Shown here piece by piece: positions 34,777 to 43,780 of a stretch of DNA of 64,000 bases. Made by a program: the position numbers and the translations under genes. Under the pieces are notes generated by a model. That model saw only the letters and a program-made list of their open reading frames with translations, did not search any database and was not told the origin of the DNA. Positions within the stretch are counted from its first letter, which is position 1, and each line of letters begins with the position of its first letter. This DNA is from Streptococcus salivarius (GTDB lineage: Bacteria; Bacillota; Bacilli; Lactobacillales; Streptococcaceae): the NCBI RefSeq assembly GCF_000785515.1, contig NZ_CP009913.1, forward strand, positions 1,928,001 to 1,992,000, read 5' to 3'.

Positions 34777-35319
34777 CTATATCACACTTGTCCACAAATG
34801 CTGGATAATCTGACTAACTGGAAAATAGCCATTAATCAAGATACGTAAAACCCAGCTCGATGACAAGAGCGTTTGAATGTTGTTCATAGGAACAGTCGCA
34901 AGAATATTCCCCAACATAGTCAAAGGCACAAGACTCACTAAGGTGGCCAAGACCCCACCCACCACTTGGTAATGTCTCTGATCAAGTCGCTCAATTCTCA
35001 CAAAATGGAAGAAAATACCAAGAAAGCGTAAGCCATAATAGGCTATACAGTAGATAGCAAAATAAGCAACACCCGCATAATAGACACGGTCAAGTGAAAA
35101 GATGTTCTGATCTTTAAAGAAAGCTATACTGGCATCCTTGGTTGGATTGGTATAAGGTACCCAAAGATTGATAGCCTCTCCTAGCGACCGGTAGAAATAG
35201 GCCGCCACACACATGGCGATAATGACTGAAACCACGTAATAAGCTTGCATAAAGAGGCCTCGACGGTAGCCAATGTAGAAATTCCAAGCCATAATGGCTA
35301 AGACAAGGAGTCCAATCAT
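34777..35319 (-). CDS. CvpA family membrane protein
   Basis: A 180-residue protein with four hydrophobic segments (about 2-20, 25-44, 80-105, 115-140), the CvpA/YshB pattern IGYRRGLFMQAYYVVS after the first segment, and a hydrophobic tail. In Firmicutes this gene commonly pairs with zapA. Its ATG overlaps the zapA stop by 4 bases. Exact role is unknown; colicin V production in E. coli gave the family name. Confidence 0.87.
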   Translation of the reverse strand: MIGLLVLAIMAWNFYIGYRRGLFMQAYYVVSVIIAMCVAAYFYRSLGEAINLWVPYTNPTKDASIAFFKDQNIFSLDRVYYAGVAYFAIYCIAYYGLRFLGIFFHFVRIERLDQRHYQVVGGVLATLVSLVPLTMLGNILATVPMNNIQTLLSSSWVLRILINGYFPVSQIIQHLWTSVI

Positions 35320-35630
35320 GCGTCATCCTCATCGTCATTTGTAGCTGTTGCCTTGACCTTAAGTTGCTCAAGTTGCTTAGCTCTCAACGTTTCCAACTCT
35401 TTTTCCATATCTTCAACTTGAATTTCGCGTTCCAACTGAGTCGACAAAGAATTGATAGCCATTAGGATAGCAATTGTTTCATTGTCAGCATTTTTCATCT
35501 GCTCTTTGATAATTTTATATTTCTCATGGGCAACACGCTCCACCTCTTCCATGAAAAGGTTGTCCTTATCAGTTGTTAGCGTGAGGTTCTTCTCTCCAAA
35601 ATGAAATTTGTAACGGTTCTTATTTGCCAT
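35316..35630 (-). CDS. zapA: Cell division regulator ZapA
   Basis: FtsZ-ring bundling protein of 104 residues. The N-terminal NRYKFHFGEKNLTLTTD and the long C-terminal coiled coil ending in an acidic EDDEDDA tail fit streptococcal ZapA. Start at ATG 35630 is by homology; a TTG at 35648 is in frame and the ribosome site of either is weak. First gene of a two-gene unit with cvpA. Confidence 0.88.
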   Translation of the reverse strand: MANKNRYKFHFGEKNLTLTTDKDNLFMEEVERVAHEKYKIIKEQMKNADNETIAILMAINSLSTQLEREIQVEDMEKELETLRAKQLEQLKVKATATNDDEDDA

Positions 35631-35946
35631 TTGCTTGTTAGCTGCCAATCAATGGTGGTCGCGGATTCGCCACCGCAGCTTCTCCTTATTTTATTGCTTG
35701 TATATCGCCATTTTTTAGCAAGATTCAGACACTTACTCTGAGGCGTGTTCGATACTTAAATGCCAACCCATTTTCTCTAATTGTGGAAAAAAGAGCATGG
35801 TTAGGCATTCTCTTTCTAATCATTATATCCTAAATTTTAACTTTCGTAAATTTTAGACTTTGCACTTCTCTAGAAAAATAATTTTCAGGGATTTCGAGTC
35901 TGTAAAATATCTACCAATTCTCCTTTTTTGTGCTAAAATAGATTTC
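35631..35946. other. zapA-rnhC intergenic region
   Basis: Carries divergent promoters. Just upstream of zapA, GGTGG / CCACC arms around CGCGGATTCG form a hairpin (35652-35672) that may affect zapA translation, since it sits in the leader. On the other side TGCTAAAAT (35931-35939) is the extended -10 for rnhC, 7 bases before its ATG. The rest is AT-rich with no gene. Confidence 0.5.
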
Positions 35947-36837
35947 ATGGGCACAATCGTATTAAAAATGACAGCAGAGCAGATTTCGACACTCCAAAAG
36001 GACCTGGCAAACTATGCGACTGCGACTAAAAATCCTTATGCAAGTTTTTCAGCCAAGGTCGATGGAATAAGTGTCATCGCCTATACTTCAGGAAAGGTAA
36101 CTTTCCAAGGAGCTAAGCCAGAAGTCTTGGCTAGCCGTTTTGGATACCAAGCTGAACCTAAGCATTCACCTGATGGGCAAAACCTAGCCCTAATTGGATC
36201 AGACGAAGTCGGAAATGGCTCCTATTTTGGTGGTCTAGCTGTTGTAGCTAGTCTAGTTACCCCGGCTGACCATGCCTTTTTGAAATCTCTTGGGGTCGAT
36301 GATTCTAAAAATCTTAATGATATCAAGATTCGTCAGATTGCACCTATATTGGAGGAGAAAATTCCTCACAAGGCACTCCTTCTTTCGCCTAGAAAGTACA
36401 ATGAAGTGGTTGGAGACGGTAAGAGTCATAATGCTGTGTCCGTTAAAGTAGCCCTCCACAATCAGGCTATCTTCCTATTGTTACAATCAGGTGCTAAACC
36501 AGATAAGATTGTCATTGATGCCTTCACCAGTGAGAAAAATTATCAGAAATACCTCAAGAATGAACGCAATCGCTTTGACTTTCCTATCACTTTAGAAGAA
36601 AAGGCTGAGGGGAAATACTTAGCTGTCGCAGTGAGCTCTATCATCGCTCGCAATCTCTTCCTGGAAAATCTTGACAAACTCAGCCAAGAGGTTGGCTACA
36701 CCCTTCCTTCAGGTGCTGGCGCTAAATCTGACCAGGTCGCAGCTAAGCTTCTTCAAGCCTACGGAGATCAGGCTCTCCAAGCTACTGCTAAATATCATTT
36801 CGCCAATACCAAAAAAGCCTACCAACGCTTAAAATAA
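35947..36837 (+). CDS. rnhC: Ribonuclease HIII
   Basis: Removes RNA from RNA-DNA hybrids. The 296-residue protein has an N-terminal TBP-like substrate-binding domain (1-85) and a type 2 RNase H core with [11 protein letters not shown] (Asp and Glu ligands), VDDSKNL and IDAFTS (Asp). The usual family motif is DEVGTGDYFGP; the Asn-Gly-Ser variant keeps the acids. ATG at 35947 lies 7 bases after TAAAAT, so the transcript is probably leaderless. lepB follows 18 bases later. Confidence 0.94.
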   Translation: MGTIVLKMTAEQISTLQKDLANYATATKNPYASFSAKVDGISVIAYTSGKVTFQGAKPEVLASRFGYQAEPKHSPDGQNLALIGSDEVGNGSYFGGLAVVASLVTPADHAFLKSLGVDDSKNLNDIKIRQIAPILEEKIPHKALLLSPRKYNEVVGDGKSHNAVSVKVALHNQAIFLLLQSGAKPDKIVIDAFTSEKNYQKYLKNERNRFDFPITLEEKAEGKYLAVAVSSIIARNLFLENLDKLSQEVGYTLPSGAGAKSDQVAAKLLQAYGDQALQATAKYHFANTKKAYQRLK

Positions 36838-36855
36838 CCCTGAAAGGCCTTAACT

Positions 36856-37497
36856 ATGAAAAACAAATGGACCCAATACTTCCTCATTTTACTTCGTGAA
36901 TGGGGACTCTTTATCCTCTTTATCACATTTTTCCTTTTGACTCGCCTCTTCCTTTGGCTCCCTGTCCAGGTTGACGGCCACTCAATGGATCCTACTCTAG
37001 CCAATAATCAACGTGTTATCGTTTTGAAACACACATCCATTGAACGCTTCGATATTGTCGTTGCTAAGGAAGTCGAAGACGGTAAGACGAAACAAATCGT
37101 CAAACGTATCATCGGTATGCCAGGTGATACCATTACCTATCAAAATGATAAACTTACTGTCAATGGTAAAGAAGTCAAGGAAGAATACCTCAAAGAATTC
37201 CAAGCTGCCTTTGCCAAGGATAAGCTACAAAAAGAATATGCTTACAACGATGACAAGAGCAAGAGTGGCTACTTCCAACAACTAGCTAAGGATGCCAAGG
37301 CCTTTACAACCAATGCTGACGGTAACACGACCTTCTCTGTCACTGTTCCTGAAGGCAAATATTTCCTACTTGGGGACAACCGTATTGTTTCCAAAGATAG
37401 TCGAGTAGTTGGTTACTTTGACAAGAGTGCTCTTGTAGGGGAAGTTAAATTCCGCTTCTGGCCACTTAATAAAATTGGTACCGTTGAGGACAACTAA
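36856..37497 (+). CDS. lepB: Signal peptidase I
   Basis: Membrane serine protease that removes signal peptides. One N-terminal anchor (residues 15-38) is followed by box B DGHSMDPTL with nucleophile Ser43, box D VKRIIGMPGD with general-base Lys83, and box E GDNRIVSKDSR. The usual GDNR-SxDSR signature is present. The 213 residues are typical of Gram-positive forms. In one transcript with rnhC. Confidence 0.95.
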   Translation: MKNKWTQYFLILLREWGLFILFITFFLLTRLFLWLPVQVDGHSMDPTLANNQRVIVLKHTSIERFDIVVAKEVEDGKTKQIVKRIIGMPGDTITYQNDKLTVNGKEVKEEYLKEFQAAFAKDKLQKEYAYNDDKSKSGYFQQLAKDAKAFTTNADGNTTFSVTVPEGKYFLLGDNRIVSKDSRVVGYFDKSALVGEVKFRFWPLNKIGTVEDN

Positions 37498-37511
37498 AAA
37501 TACTGAATAAG

Positions 37512-37538
37512 ATAAGGTTGGGGAAACCCAGCCTTATT
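37512..37538 (+). other. Hairpin between lepB and recD2
   Basis: ATAAGGTTGGG / CCCAGCCTTAT-like stem without a T tract. It may slow or partly end transcription before recD2, or protect the upstream mRNA 3' end. Confidence 0.45.
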
Positions 37539-37557
37539 ATGTATCTAGGAAAAACAC

Positions 37558-40062
37558 ATGCAAGAATTTTATTTTTCAGGAACTATCGAACGCGTCATTT
37601 TCGAAAACGCTAGTAATTTTTTCCGTATTCTACTCTTAGAAATTGACGAAACAGACAGTGATTTTGAGGACTATGAAATCATTGTCACAGGAACCATGGG
37701 AGATGTCATGGAAGGCGAAGATTATACTTTCTGGGGTCAGCTAACCAATCATCCAAAATATGGTGAACAACTCCAAATGACGCGCTACGAACGGTCAAAA
37801 CCTTCTGCTAGCGGTCTTATCAAGTATTTCGCCAGCGACAATTTTAAGGGGATTGGTAAGAAAACAGCTGAGCGTATTGTCGAGATTTATGGTGAAGACC
37901 CTATTGACAAGATTCTCGAGGATCCGAGCAAATTAGAACAGATTCCTAATCTGTCCAAGGTCAATCGAGAAGCCTTCGTTGCAAAGTTAAAAATCAACTA
38001 TGGAACCGAACAAATCTTGTCCAAACTTTCCAGCTATGGACTCACACCAAAAGCTGCCTCACAAATTTTCAACCAATATAAGGAAGAATCGCTCAACCTT
38101 ATCGAAGAACACCCTTATCTCTTGGTAGAAGAAGTTCAAGGAATCGGATTTAAAATAGCCGACCAACTAGCCGAACGCTTAGGGATTGCTAGTGATGCTC
38201 CTGAGCGTTTACGAGCTGCCTTGATTCATTGTCTGCTAGAAACTAGCATGGAAGAAGGCGACACCTATATCGAAGCCAAAGCCTTGCTTGAACGAACTAT
38301 CATCCTTTTGGAAAGTGCTCGTCAGATTGAACTTGACCCCGCCTTAGTCGCGAAGGAATTAACCAATCTCATCCAAGAGGATAAAGTGCAAAATATAGAG
38401 ACTAAAATCTTTGATAATACCCTATATTTTGCGGAACAGGGCATCTATACCCACCTAACTCGTATCATGAAAGACCAACCTGACATCAGTGCAGAGGACA
38501 AAATCCAAGCAAGTCTTGAAGAGGTGGAAGAGGAACTTGGTATTACTTATGATAAGGTTCAAAAAGATGCCATTATCAAAGCCCTACAAAGCAAGGTCTT
38601 CATCCTGACAGGTGGTCCCGGGACAGGTAAAACCACCGTTATTAACGGAATCATTAAAACTTATGCCGACCTTCATGGTCTAGATCTCAAAAAGTCTGAT
38701 TTGCCTATTATTTTAGCGGCACCAACAGGACGGGCTGCTCGTCGGATGAACGAACTCACCCAACTCCCTAGCGCCACAATCCATAGACATTTGGGCCTCA
38801 ATAGCGAGGACGATTTCAAGACCTTGGAGGACTATCTCGATTGCGACTTGATTATCATCGATGAGTTTTCTATGGTTGATACTTGGTTGGCCAATCAACT
38901 TTTTGAAAGTATCTCTGATTCAACCCAAGTCATCATTGTGGGTGACCAAGACCAACTGCCTTCCGTAGGCCCTGGCCAGGTCTTGGCTGACCTTTTGCAG
39001 ATTGATAACTTGCCTAAGGTTTCTCTGACCAAAATTTTCAGACAATCCGAGGATTCCACCATCGTTACTTTAGCTAGTCAGATGCGCCAAGGCCAACTAC
39101 CCGCTGATTTCACAGAGAAAAAGGCTGACCGCTCTTACTTTGAGGCCAATGCCAACCATATTCCACAGATGGTTCCTAAAATAGTCTCTGCCGCTATAAA
39201 GAGCGGGATAGCTGCTCAGGATGTGCAGATTCTAGCTCCCATGTATCGAGGACAGGCTGGTATTAACAATCTCAATACCATTATGCAGGACCTACTTAAT
39301 CCTCAAGAAAAGGCCAATCAGTTTGCCTTTAATGACATTTTCTTCCGTAAGAACGACAAGATTCTCCATCTGGTCAACGATACCGAACTCAATGTCTTCA
39401 ATGGCGACATCGGCATCATTACTGATCTCATCCCTGGTAAATATACTGAAAGCAAGCAGGACGAAATTTACATGTCCTTTGATGGCAATGAGGTTATCTA
39501 TCCTCGTAACGAATGGAATAAGATTACTCTGGCCTATGCCATGTCAATCCACAAATCTCAAGGGAGTGAGTTCCCAGTCGTTATCCTTCCCATCACACGC
39601 CAAAGTGGACGTATGCTACAACGTAACCTCATCTACACTGCTATCACACGCGCCAAGAGTAAGCTAGTCATGTTAGGGGAAATCACAGCTTTCGATTATG
39701 CTGTTCACAACGAGGGGGCTAAACGAAATACTTATCTCATCCAACGTTTTGAACAAACTTATACACAAGCTGTTGATAAGTCTGTCGAAAAGATTGTTAA
39801 AAACGAGGCAACAGGCGCCTCCAATCAAACAAAAACGAAAAACAACGACCCCTCAGAAACCCTTGAAAACAAAGACTTTTCGGAAAATATCAATCCATCC
39901 CCAGATCTTGTTAACACTTATTCACAACCTGTGGATAAGTCTGTTAACAAACCTGTGCAAACAGAAGAAAACTATCGTTTAACTGAAGAAAATTGGTCAA
40001 CTCTAGATCCAATGATTGGTCTCAGTGAAGACGATATTGCTGCCTTTTTTAACAATAACTAA
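37558..40062 (+). CDS. recD2: ATP-dependent DNA helicase RecD2
   Basis: SF1B 5'-3' helicase acting without RecBC. The N-terminal OB-like and helix-hairpin-helix part (1-330) precedes Walker A LTGGPGTGKTTVING (about 349-362), DEFSMVD (motif II), GDQDQLPSVGPG (III) and the C-terminal motif HKSQGSEFP. The last 90 residues are a low-complexity hydrophilic tail with a repeated peptide (TQAVDKSVEK, SQPVDKSVNK) and a final acidic segment. The repeats coincide with DnaA-box-like DNA. Confidence 0.95.
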   Translation: MQEFYFSGTIERVIFENASNFFRILLLEIDETDSDFEDYEIIVTGTMGDVMEGEDYTFWGQLTNHPKYGEQLQMTRYERSKPSASGLIKYFASDNFKGIGKKTAERIVEIYGEDPIDKILEDPSKLEQIPNLSKVNREAFVAKLKINYGTEQILSKLSSYGLTPKAASQIFNQYKEESLNLIEEHPYLLVEEVQGIGFKIADQLAERLGIASDAPERLRAALIHCLLETSMEEGDTYIEAKALLERTIILLESARQIELDPALVAKELTNLIQEDKVQNIETKIFDNTLYFAEQGIYTHLTRIMKDQPDISAEDKIQASLEEVEEELGITYDKVQKDAIIKALQSKVFILTGGPGTGKTTVINGIIKTYADLHGLDLKKSDLPIILAAPTGRAARRMNELTQLPSATIHRHLGLNSEDDFKTLEDYLDCDLIIIDEFSMVDTWLANQLFESISDSTQVIIVGDQDQLPSVGPGQVLADLLQIDNLPKVSLTKIFRQSEDSTIVTLASQMRQGQLPADFTEKKADRSYFEANANHIPQMVPKIVSAAIKSGIAAQDVQILAPMYRGQAGINNLNTIMQDLLNPQEKANQFAFNDIFFRKNDKILHLVNDTELNVFNGDIGIITDLIPGKYTESKQDEIYMSFDGNEVIYPRNEWNKITLAYAMSIHKSQGSEFPVVILPITRQSGRMLQRNLIYTAITRAKSKLVMLGEITAFDYAVHNEGAKRNTYLIQRFEQTYTQAVDKSVEKIVKNEATGASNQTKTKNNDPSETLENKDFSENINPSPDLVNTYSQPVDKSVNKPVQTEENYRLTEENWSTLDPMIGLSEDDIAAFFNNN
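39759..39938. repeat. Two inverted DnaA-box pairs inside recD2
   Basis: TTATACACA (39759-39767) and TGTTGATAA (39771-39779), then TTATTCACA (39918-39926) and the exact box TGTGGATAA (39930-39938, complement of TTATCCACA). Each pair has a 3-base gap. Three boxes have one mismatch. They encode the repeated peptide of the RecD2 tail. Confidence 0.6.
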
Positions 40063-40110
40063 AAAAGACTTGGAAAGCGACTCACTAAGAGCAACTCCAA
40101 GTCTTTTCAT
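40061..40110. terminator. Bidirectional terminator of recD2 and azlCD
   Basis: AAAAGACTTGGA / TCCAAGTCTTTT stem with T tracts on both strands. Confidence 0.85.
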
Positions 40111-40113
40111 TTG

Positions 40114-40440
40114 CTAAAATACGAAACGAATCAGGGCCATAGATATTATACCGACGATTACTGCATAGAGCAGATTTTTGCTCTTAAAGGCTACGATTAC
40201 CGTTGGCACAGTAGCCAGTATTTCCATCCACTTAAACTGTGGCAAGTGACCAATCTTCTCAGCCGTGAGACTAGAGAGAATCAGAGCAAAGAGGATAGAA
40301 ACTGGTAAGTAGTGCAAAAATCGAACAACGATATCTGGTAGCCCCTTGTATTTCACTAAAACAAAGGGGAGCACACGAGGAACCCAGCTGACCACAAACC
40401 CAAGTAGAATAGCAATGAGAATAAACTTATTGACGGCCAT
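40114..40440 (-). CDS. azlD: Branched-chain amino acid exporter small subunit AzlD
   Basis: A 108-residue protein with three or four hydrophobic spans, the AzlD family pattern VVSWVPRVLPFVLV near residue 20 and LPVSILFALIL. It works with AzlC in export of branched-chain amino acids. ATG at 40440 has GGGGGTG seven bases upstream and lies within the end of azlC (14-base overlap). Confidence 0.9.
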   Translation of the reverse strand: MAVNKFILIAILLGFVVSWVPRVLPFVLVKYKGLPDIVVRFLHYLPVSILFALILSSLTAEKIGHLPQFKWMEILATVPTVIVAFKSKNLLYAVIVGIISMALIRFVF

Positions 40441-41119
40441 CACACATCACCCCCACACTACATCCAACCAAAGTAGCCACTAAAACAGCCAAAGATTCCG
40501 ACAAGATGACACTAAAGCTCAGATAAGCCACAGCAATAGATAGTAAAATCAAGAGTAGCTTACGCACTCCTTCCCCTAACAAGGCATCAATCTGACTACT
40601 TAACAAACCTATAAACATGGCAATCAAAGCAAAATCCAAACCAAAAAGCTCAGGATTAGGAATCATGGAACCAATCAAACAACCAATAACTGATGATACA
40701 ATCCAAACCAGATAGCTGAAAATATTGTTACCATGCATCCAGTTAGCAGGAATATCTTTATGATGCACATATTCTCCCAATAAAACACCATAACTTTCAT
40801 CCGTGATCAGACTACCAATTCCCAGCTGATTCCAGAGGCTTGTTTTTGTAAAAATCGTCGTTGCATGTAAACTCATCAACATGTTACGCAAATTAACCAA
40901 GAAAACAGTCAAGGTTAACTCACCTAGACCAGCTCCTGCAACTACTAAGGCACACATGGCAAACTGGGCCGAGCCACCATAGACCAAGGCACACATGAGG
41001 CCAACCTCAAGGGCTGATAGACCCGAAGCAGCTGCTACAACACCAAAGGCTAGGCCAATAGCTACATAGCCTAAAGCTGTCGGTACCGCGGCTTTTATAC
41101 CTAAACGAAAGTCAGACAC
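40427..41119 (-). CDS. azlC: Branched-chain amino acid exporter large subunit AzlC
   Basis: A 230-residue membrane protein with the AzlC signature LVYGGSAQFAMCALV and NLRNMLMSLH. GTG at 41119 is taken as start because AGAAAGGA lies 7 bases before it; TTG at 41152 is in frame but would sit inside the hairpin behind tsaD. Partner of AzlD. Both belong to a separate or read-through unit after tsaD. Confidence 0.9.
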   Translation of the reverse strand: MSDFRLGIKAAVPTALGYVAIGLAFGVVAAASGLSALEVGLMCALVYGGSAQFAMCALVVAGAGLGELTLTVFLVNLRNMLMSLHATTIFTKTSLWNQLGIGSLITDESYGVLLGEYVHHKDIPANWMHGNNIFSYLVWIVSSVIGCLIGSMIPNPELFGLDFALIAMFIGLLSSQIDALLGEGVRKLLLILLSIAVAYLSFSVILSESLAVLVATLVGCSVGVMCDGRQ

Positions 41120-41140
41120 ACTCAATTCCTTTCTAAAGGA

Positions 41141-41166
41141 ACCTCTTACCAAACTAGTAAGAGGCT
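41141..41166 (-). terminator. Hairpin between tsaD and azlC
   Basis: CCTCTTAC / GTAAGAGG stem with a weak TTCCTTT tail on the minus strand, immediately after tsaD. Partial termination is likely. Confidence 0.55.
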
Positions 41167-41170
41167 CTTC

Positions 41171-42184
41171 TTATTCTTCAAATCCTGCAAAGGCTAGACT
41201 TGGTTTTGCATTCAAGTCCAACTCAGCAAAATGTTTTTGATTACATTCAATAGCGGCTGCTAGAGCAATCATACCAGCATTGTCACCACAAAGACGTAAA
41301 GGCGGAATAACCACATCTACATCTGTGATTTCTTCAGCCAAACGTTCACGTAATCCTTGATTAGCTGCCACACCACCTGCAACAACAAGTGTCTTGACAG
41401 GATAACGCTCCAAGGCTTTCTTAGTCTTAGCTAGGAGAATATCCAACACAGCAGCTTGGAAGGATGCACAAAGGTCCTCTTTGACTAGAACTTCTCCCTT
41501 CTGTTCTGCATTGTGATGCAAATTGATGAAAGCTGACTTCAGGCCTGAAAATGAAAACTCCAAGTGGTCTTCCTTAATCATAGCGCGTGGAAAATCATAA
41601 ACATCTTTCCCTTTATGAGCCAATTCATCAATTTCACGCCCGGCTGGGTAGGTCAACCCCATCACACGCCCGACCTTGTCATAGGCCTCACCAACTGCAT
41701 CATCACGTGTCTCACCAACAATCTTGTAATTCCCCGGTTCTGACACATAAACCAACTCTGTGTGTCCCCCAGACACCAAAAGTGCTAAGAGGGGATATTC
41801 CAATTCTTGAACCTCACGCGCTGCCATAAGATGCCCAGCCATATGGTTAACTGGAATCAAAGGCAACCCATGTGCCCAAGCGAAGGCCTTAGCCGCTGCC
41901 ATCCCGACCAAGAGCGCCCCGACCAAACCAGGACCATAGGTTACTGCTACAGCATCTAGTTGTTCAGCAGTAATTCCCGCCTCAGAAAGGGCATCTTTAA
42001 TGCAAAGAGTCACCACTTCCACATGGTGACGACTAGCCACCTCAGGAACAACACCACCAAAACGTTTATGGCTTTCCACCTGACTGGCAATAATATTACT
42101 TAAAAGTACTTTCTCATTTTTCAAAACGGCAACTGAAGTCTCATCACACGAGCTCTCCACTGCCAAAATATATCTATCTGCCAT
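41171..42184 (-). CDS. tsaD: tRNA t6A37 threonylcarbamoyltransferase TsaD
   Basis: ASKHA-fold enzyme that transfers threonylcarbamoyl from its adenylate to A37 of ANN-reading tRNAs. The 337 residues carry the metal motif NHMAGH (about 109-114), [10 protein letters not shown], and the C-terminal DNAGMIAL. It overlaps rimI by one base (TAATG), and tsaB begins the same operon, so all three are coupled. Confidence 0.97.
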   Translation of the reverse strand: MADRYILAVESSCDETSVAVLKNEKVLLSNIIASQVESHKRFGGVVPEVASRHHVEVVTLCIKDALSEAGITAEQLDAVAVTYGPGLVGALLVGMAAAKAFAWAHGLPLIPVNHMAGHLMAAREVQELEYPLLALLVSGGHTELVYVSEPGNYKIVGETRDDAVGEAYDKVGRVMGLTYPAGREIDELAHKGKDVYDFPRAMIKEDHLEFSFSGLKSAFINLHHNAEQKGEVLVKEDLCASFQAAVLDILLAKTKKALERYPVKTLVVAGGVAANQGLRERLAEEITDVDVVIPPLRLCGDNAGMIALAAAIECNQKHFAELDLNAKPSLAFAGFEE

Positions 42185-42624
42185 TAGACTTCCTCTCGCC
42201 TCATGATAACTGCATCTTCTTGAGGCTCATGATAATAATTTTTCCGAATTCCTAGACTTTCAAAACCAAATTTTCTATAAAGTGCCTGAGCGACTTGATT
42301 TGAAGCCCTCACTTCTAGGAATATAGGTTCACTACGCTCTTCCAAATGCTTCATCAGCTGACTAGCATAACCACGCCCCTGGTAAGCTTTTAAAATGGCG
42401 ATATTGGTCACCTCAAGCTCACCCACTAAATTTTGAAGGGCTAAAAAACCAACAACTTCTTCCTGATCATAAACATAGAAATACTCCGTAGTATCCAAAG
42501 CCAAGTCTGCTACCACTTGTTCTATCGTCCACGGAGATTTGTCATAAACATCCGACAAAATCCGATAAATCAGTTGAGCTTGCTCTTGGCTACTCAATCT
42601 AGACGCGCTTGATGTAGTTGTCAC
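42184..42624 (-). CDS. rimI: Ribosomal-protein-alanine N-acetyltransferase RimI-like
   Basis: GNAT acetyltransferase of 146 residues with the acetyl-CoA loop [12 protein letters not shown] and the C-terminal [28 protein letters not shown] at 42624 is chosen because GAGGAGA lies 6 bases upstream; the frame to 42669 overlaps tsaB further. It lies between tsaB and tsaD, the common arrangement in Firmicutes. Its substrate is probably S18 or another N-terminus; this is inferred. Confidence 0.9.
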   Translation of the reverse strand: MTTTSSASRLSSQEQAQLIYRILSDVYDKSPWTIEQVVADLALDTTEYFYVYDQEEVVGFLALQNLVGELEVTNIAILKAYQGRGYASQLMKHLEERSEPIFLEVRASNQVAQALYRKFGFESLGIRKNYYHEPQEDAVIMRREEV

Positions 42625-43285
42625 GGTTAGTCTCCTCATGCGTCTTAAGCCAATTCTCCTCCGCCTCAACTCGCTTCAAGTAATGTGGAACAAAAGCATC
42701 TACATCAACAGAAGGCAAGGACAAGCCTAAACGACCAATTAACTGGGCAGACGGAAGACTTGACAAGATAGTTGCTTCTGGAAGGCTTTCTTTAATCTGA
42801 TCCACAAAATTAGCCACTTCACCGACAAATGTCACCTTTTCAAAAGTTTTAGCTTGCTCCAGAACATCTACAAAAGATGCATGGCAATCTGGGACGAGGG
42901 CCTGACCATTTTCATAAAAACCAACGTAAACATTATTACGACGAGCATCCATGATAGGAATCACAACACCGTCAACTGTAAGGTCTGTCAGTGCCTGTAG
43001 ACTTGAAACTCCCACCAAATCAATGTCGAGGGCATAGGCTAAAGTCTTAGCTGTTGCGACAGCCACACGAAGCCCTGTGTAGGATCCAGGACCCTGTGCA
43101 ACCACAATACGTTCTAAATCAGACGGTTGCCAGCCTGCCTGAGCAACTAAAAAATCAATGGTGGGCATTAGACTAATACTGTGGTTCTTTTTTACTGTGA
43201 CAGTTGACTCTGCCACTAGTTTCTCATCTTCTAACAAGGCTACTGATAAAGCTGTGCTAGAAGTATCAAATGCTAATATTTTCAT
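42599..43285 (-). CDS. tsaB: t6A biosynthesis protein TsaB
   Basis: Scaffold paralogue of TsaD in the threonylcarbamoyl complex. The 228-residue protein begins MKILAFDTSSTALSVALL and holds GPGSYTGLRVA, both diagnostic. ATG at 43285 follows GGAAAAAAG; the longer frame to 43360 crosses the promoter TGTTATAAT (43317-43324). First gene of tsaB-rimI-tsaD. Confidence 0.95.
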   Translation of the reverse strand: MKILAFDTSSTALSVALLEDEKLVAESTVTVKKNHSISLMPTIDFLVAQAGWQPSDLERIVVAQGPGSYTGLRVAVATAKTLAYALDIDLVGVSSLQALTDLTVDGVVIPIMDARRNNVYVGFYENGQALVPDCHASFVDVLEQAKTFEKVTFVGEVANFVDQIKESLPEATILSSLPSAQLIGRLGLSLPSVDVDAFVPHYLKRVEAEENWLKTHEETNRDNYIKRV

Positions 43286-43545
43286 CTTTTTTCCTTGTTT
43301 CCTTTTATGCTTTTCTATTATAACACAAGTCACTGTTTCCCAGAAACGAACATTTTCCAACTTTTTCCGCCATTTTCTTTATCTAGCCCTTATCTTATGG
43401 TACAATAATAGTAATTGTTAAACGAATCAAGGCTACTAGCTATTACTCATAAAGTGAATATCATAACGTCAAGTAAATCATAGAAAGATTAACTTGACCG
43501 GTTTTTTTATAGAATGGCAGAGCCTTTTGGAAAGAAAGGAAAACC
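43286..43545. promoter_or_regulatory. tsaB / rpoY divergent control region
   Basis: On the minus strand TGTTATAAT (43317-43324) is an extended -10 for tsaB. GAAACGAACATT (43344-43355) resembles a PurR box. On the plus strand TACAAT at 43401-43406 drives rpoY. The rpoY leader contains GTCAAGT / ACTTGAC arms (43468-43498) followed by T7 (43502-43508), an intrinsic terminator in the untranslated leader that suggests attenuation of rpoY-rnjA. Confidence 0.65.
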
Positions 43546-43776
43546 ATGATTTATAAAGTCTTTTACCAAGAAACTAAAGAGCGTAATCCACGCCGTGAAC
43601 AGACAAAATCACTCTACCTAGATATCGATGCAGAAACTGAACTTGAGGGACGTATCCAAGCTCGTAAAATCATCGAAAAAAACACTGCCTATAACATCGA
43701 ATTCATCGAGCTCCTCTCAGAAAAAGCCCTTGAATACGAAAAAGAAACAGGCGTTTTTGAAGTAACGGAGTTCTAA
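43546..43776 (+). CDS. rpoY: RNA polymerase epsilon subunit
   Basis: Small 76-residue subunit (DUF1447) found only in Firmicutes RNA polymerase. Starts [23 protein letters not shown] and ends in an acidic helix. GAAAGAAAGGAAAACC precedes the ATG. Four bases separate it from rnjA, a conserved pairing. Confidence 0.96.
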   Translation: MIYKVFYQETKERNPRREQTKSLYLDIDAETELEGRIQARKIIEKNTAYNIEFIELLSEKALEYEKETGVFEVTEF

Positions 43777-43780
43777 GACC

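Noticed and set aside
35316..35648. RYKFHFG at the start of ZapA as a relative of the RYKNGD micropeptides
   Set aside because: Only R-Y-K is shared, and this stretch is the ordinary ZapA N-terminus.
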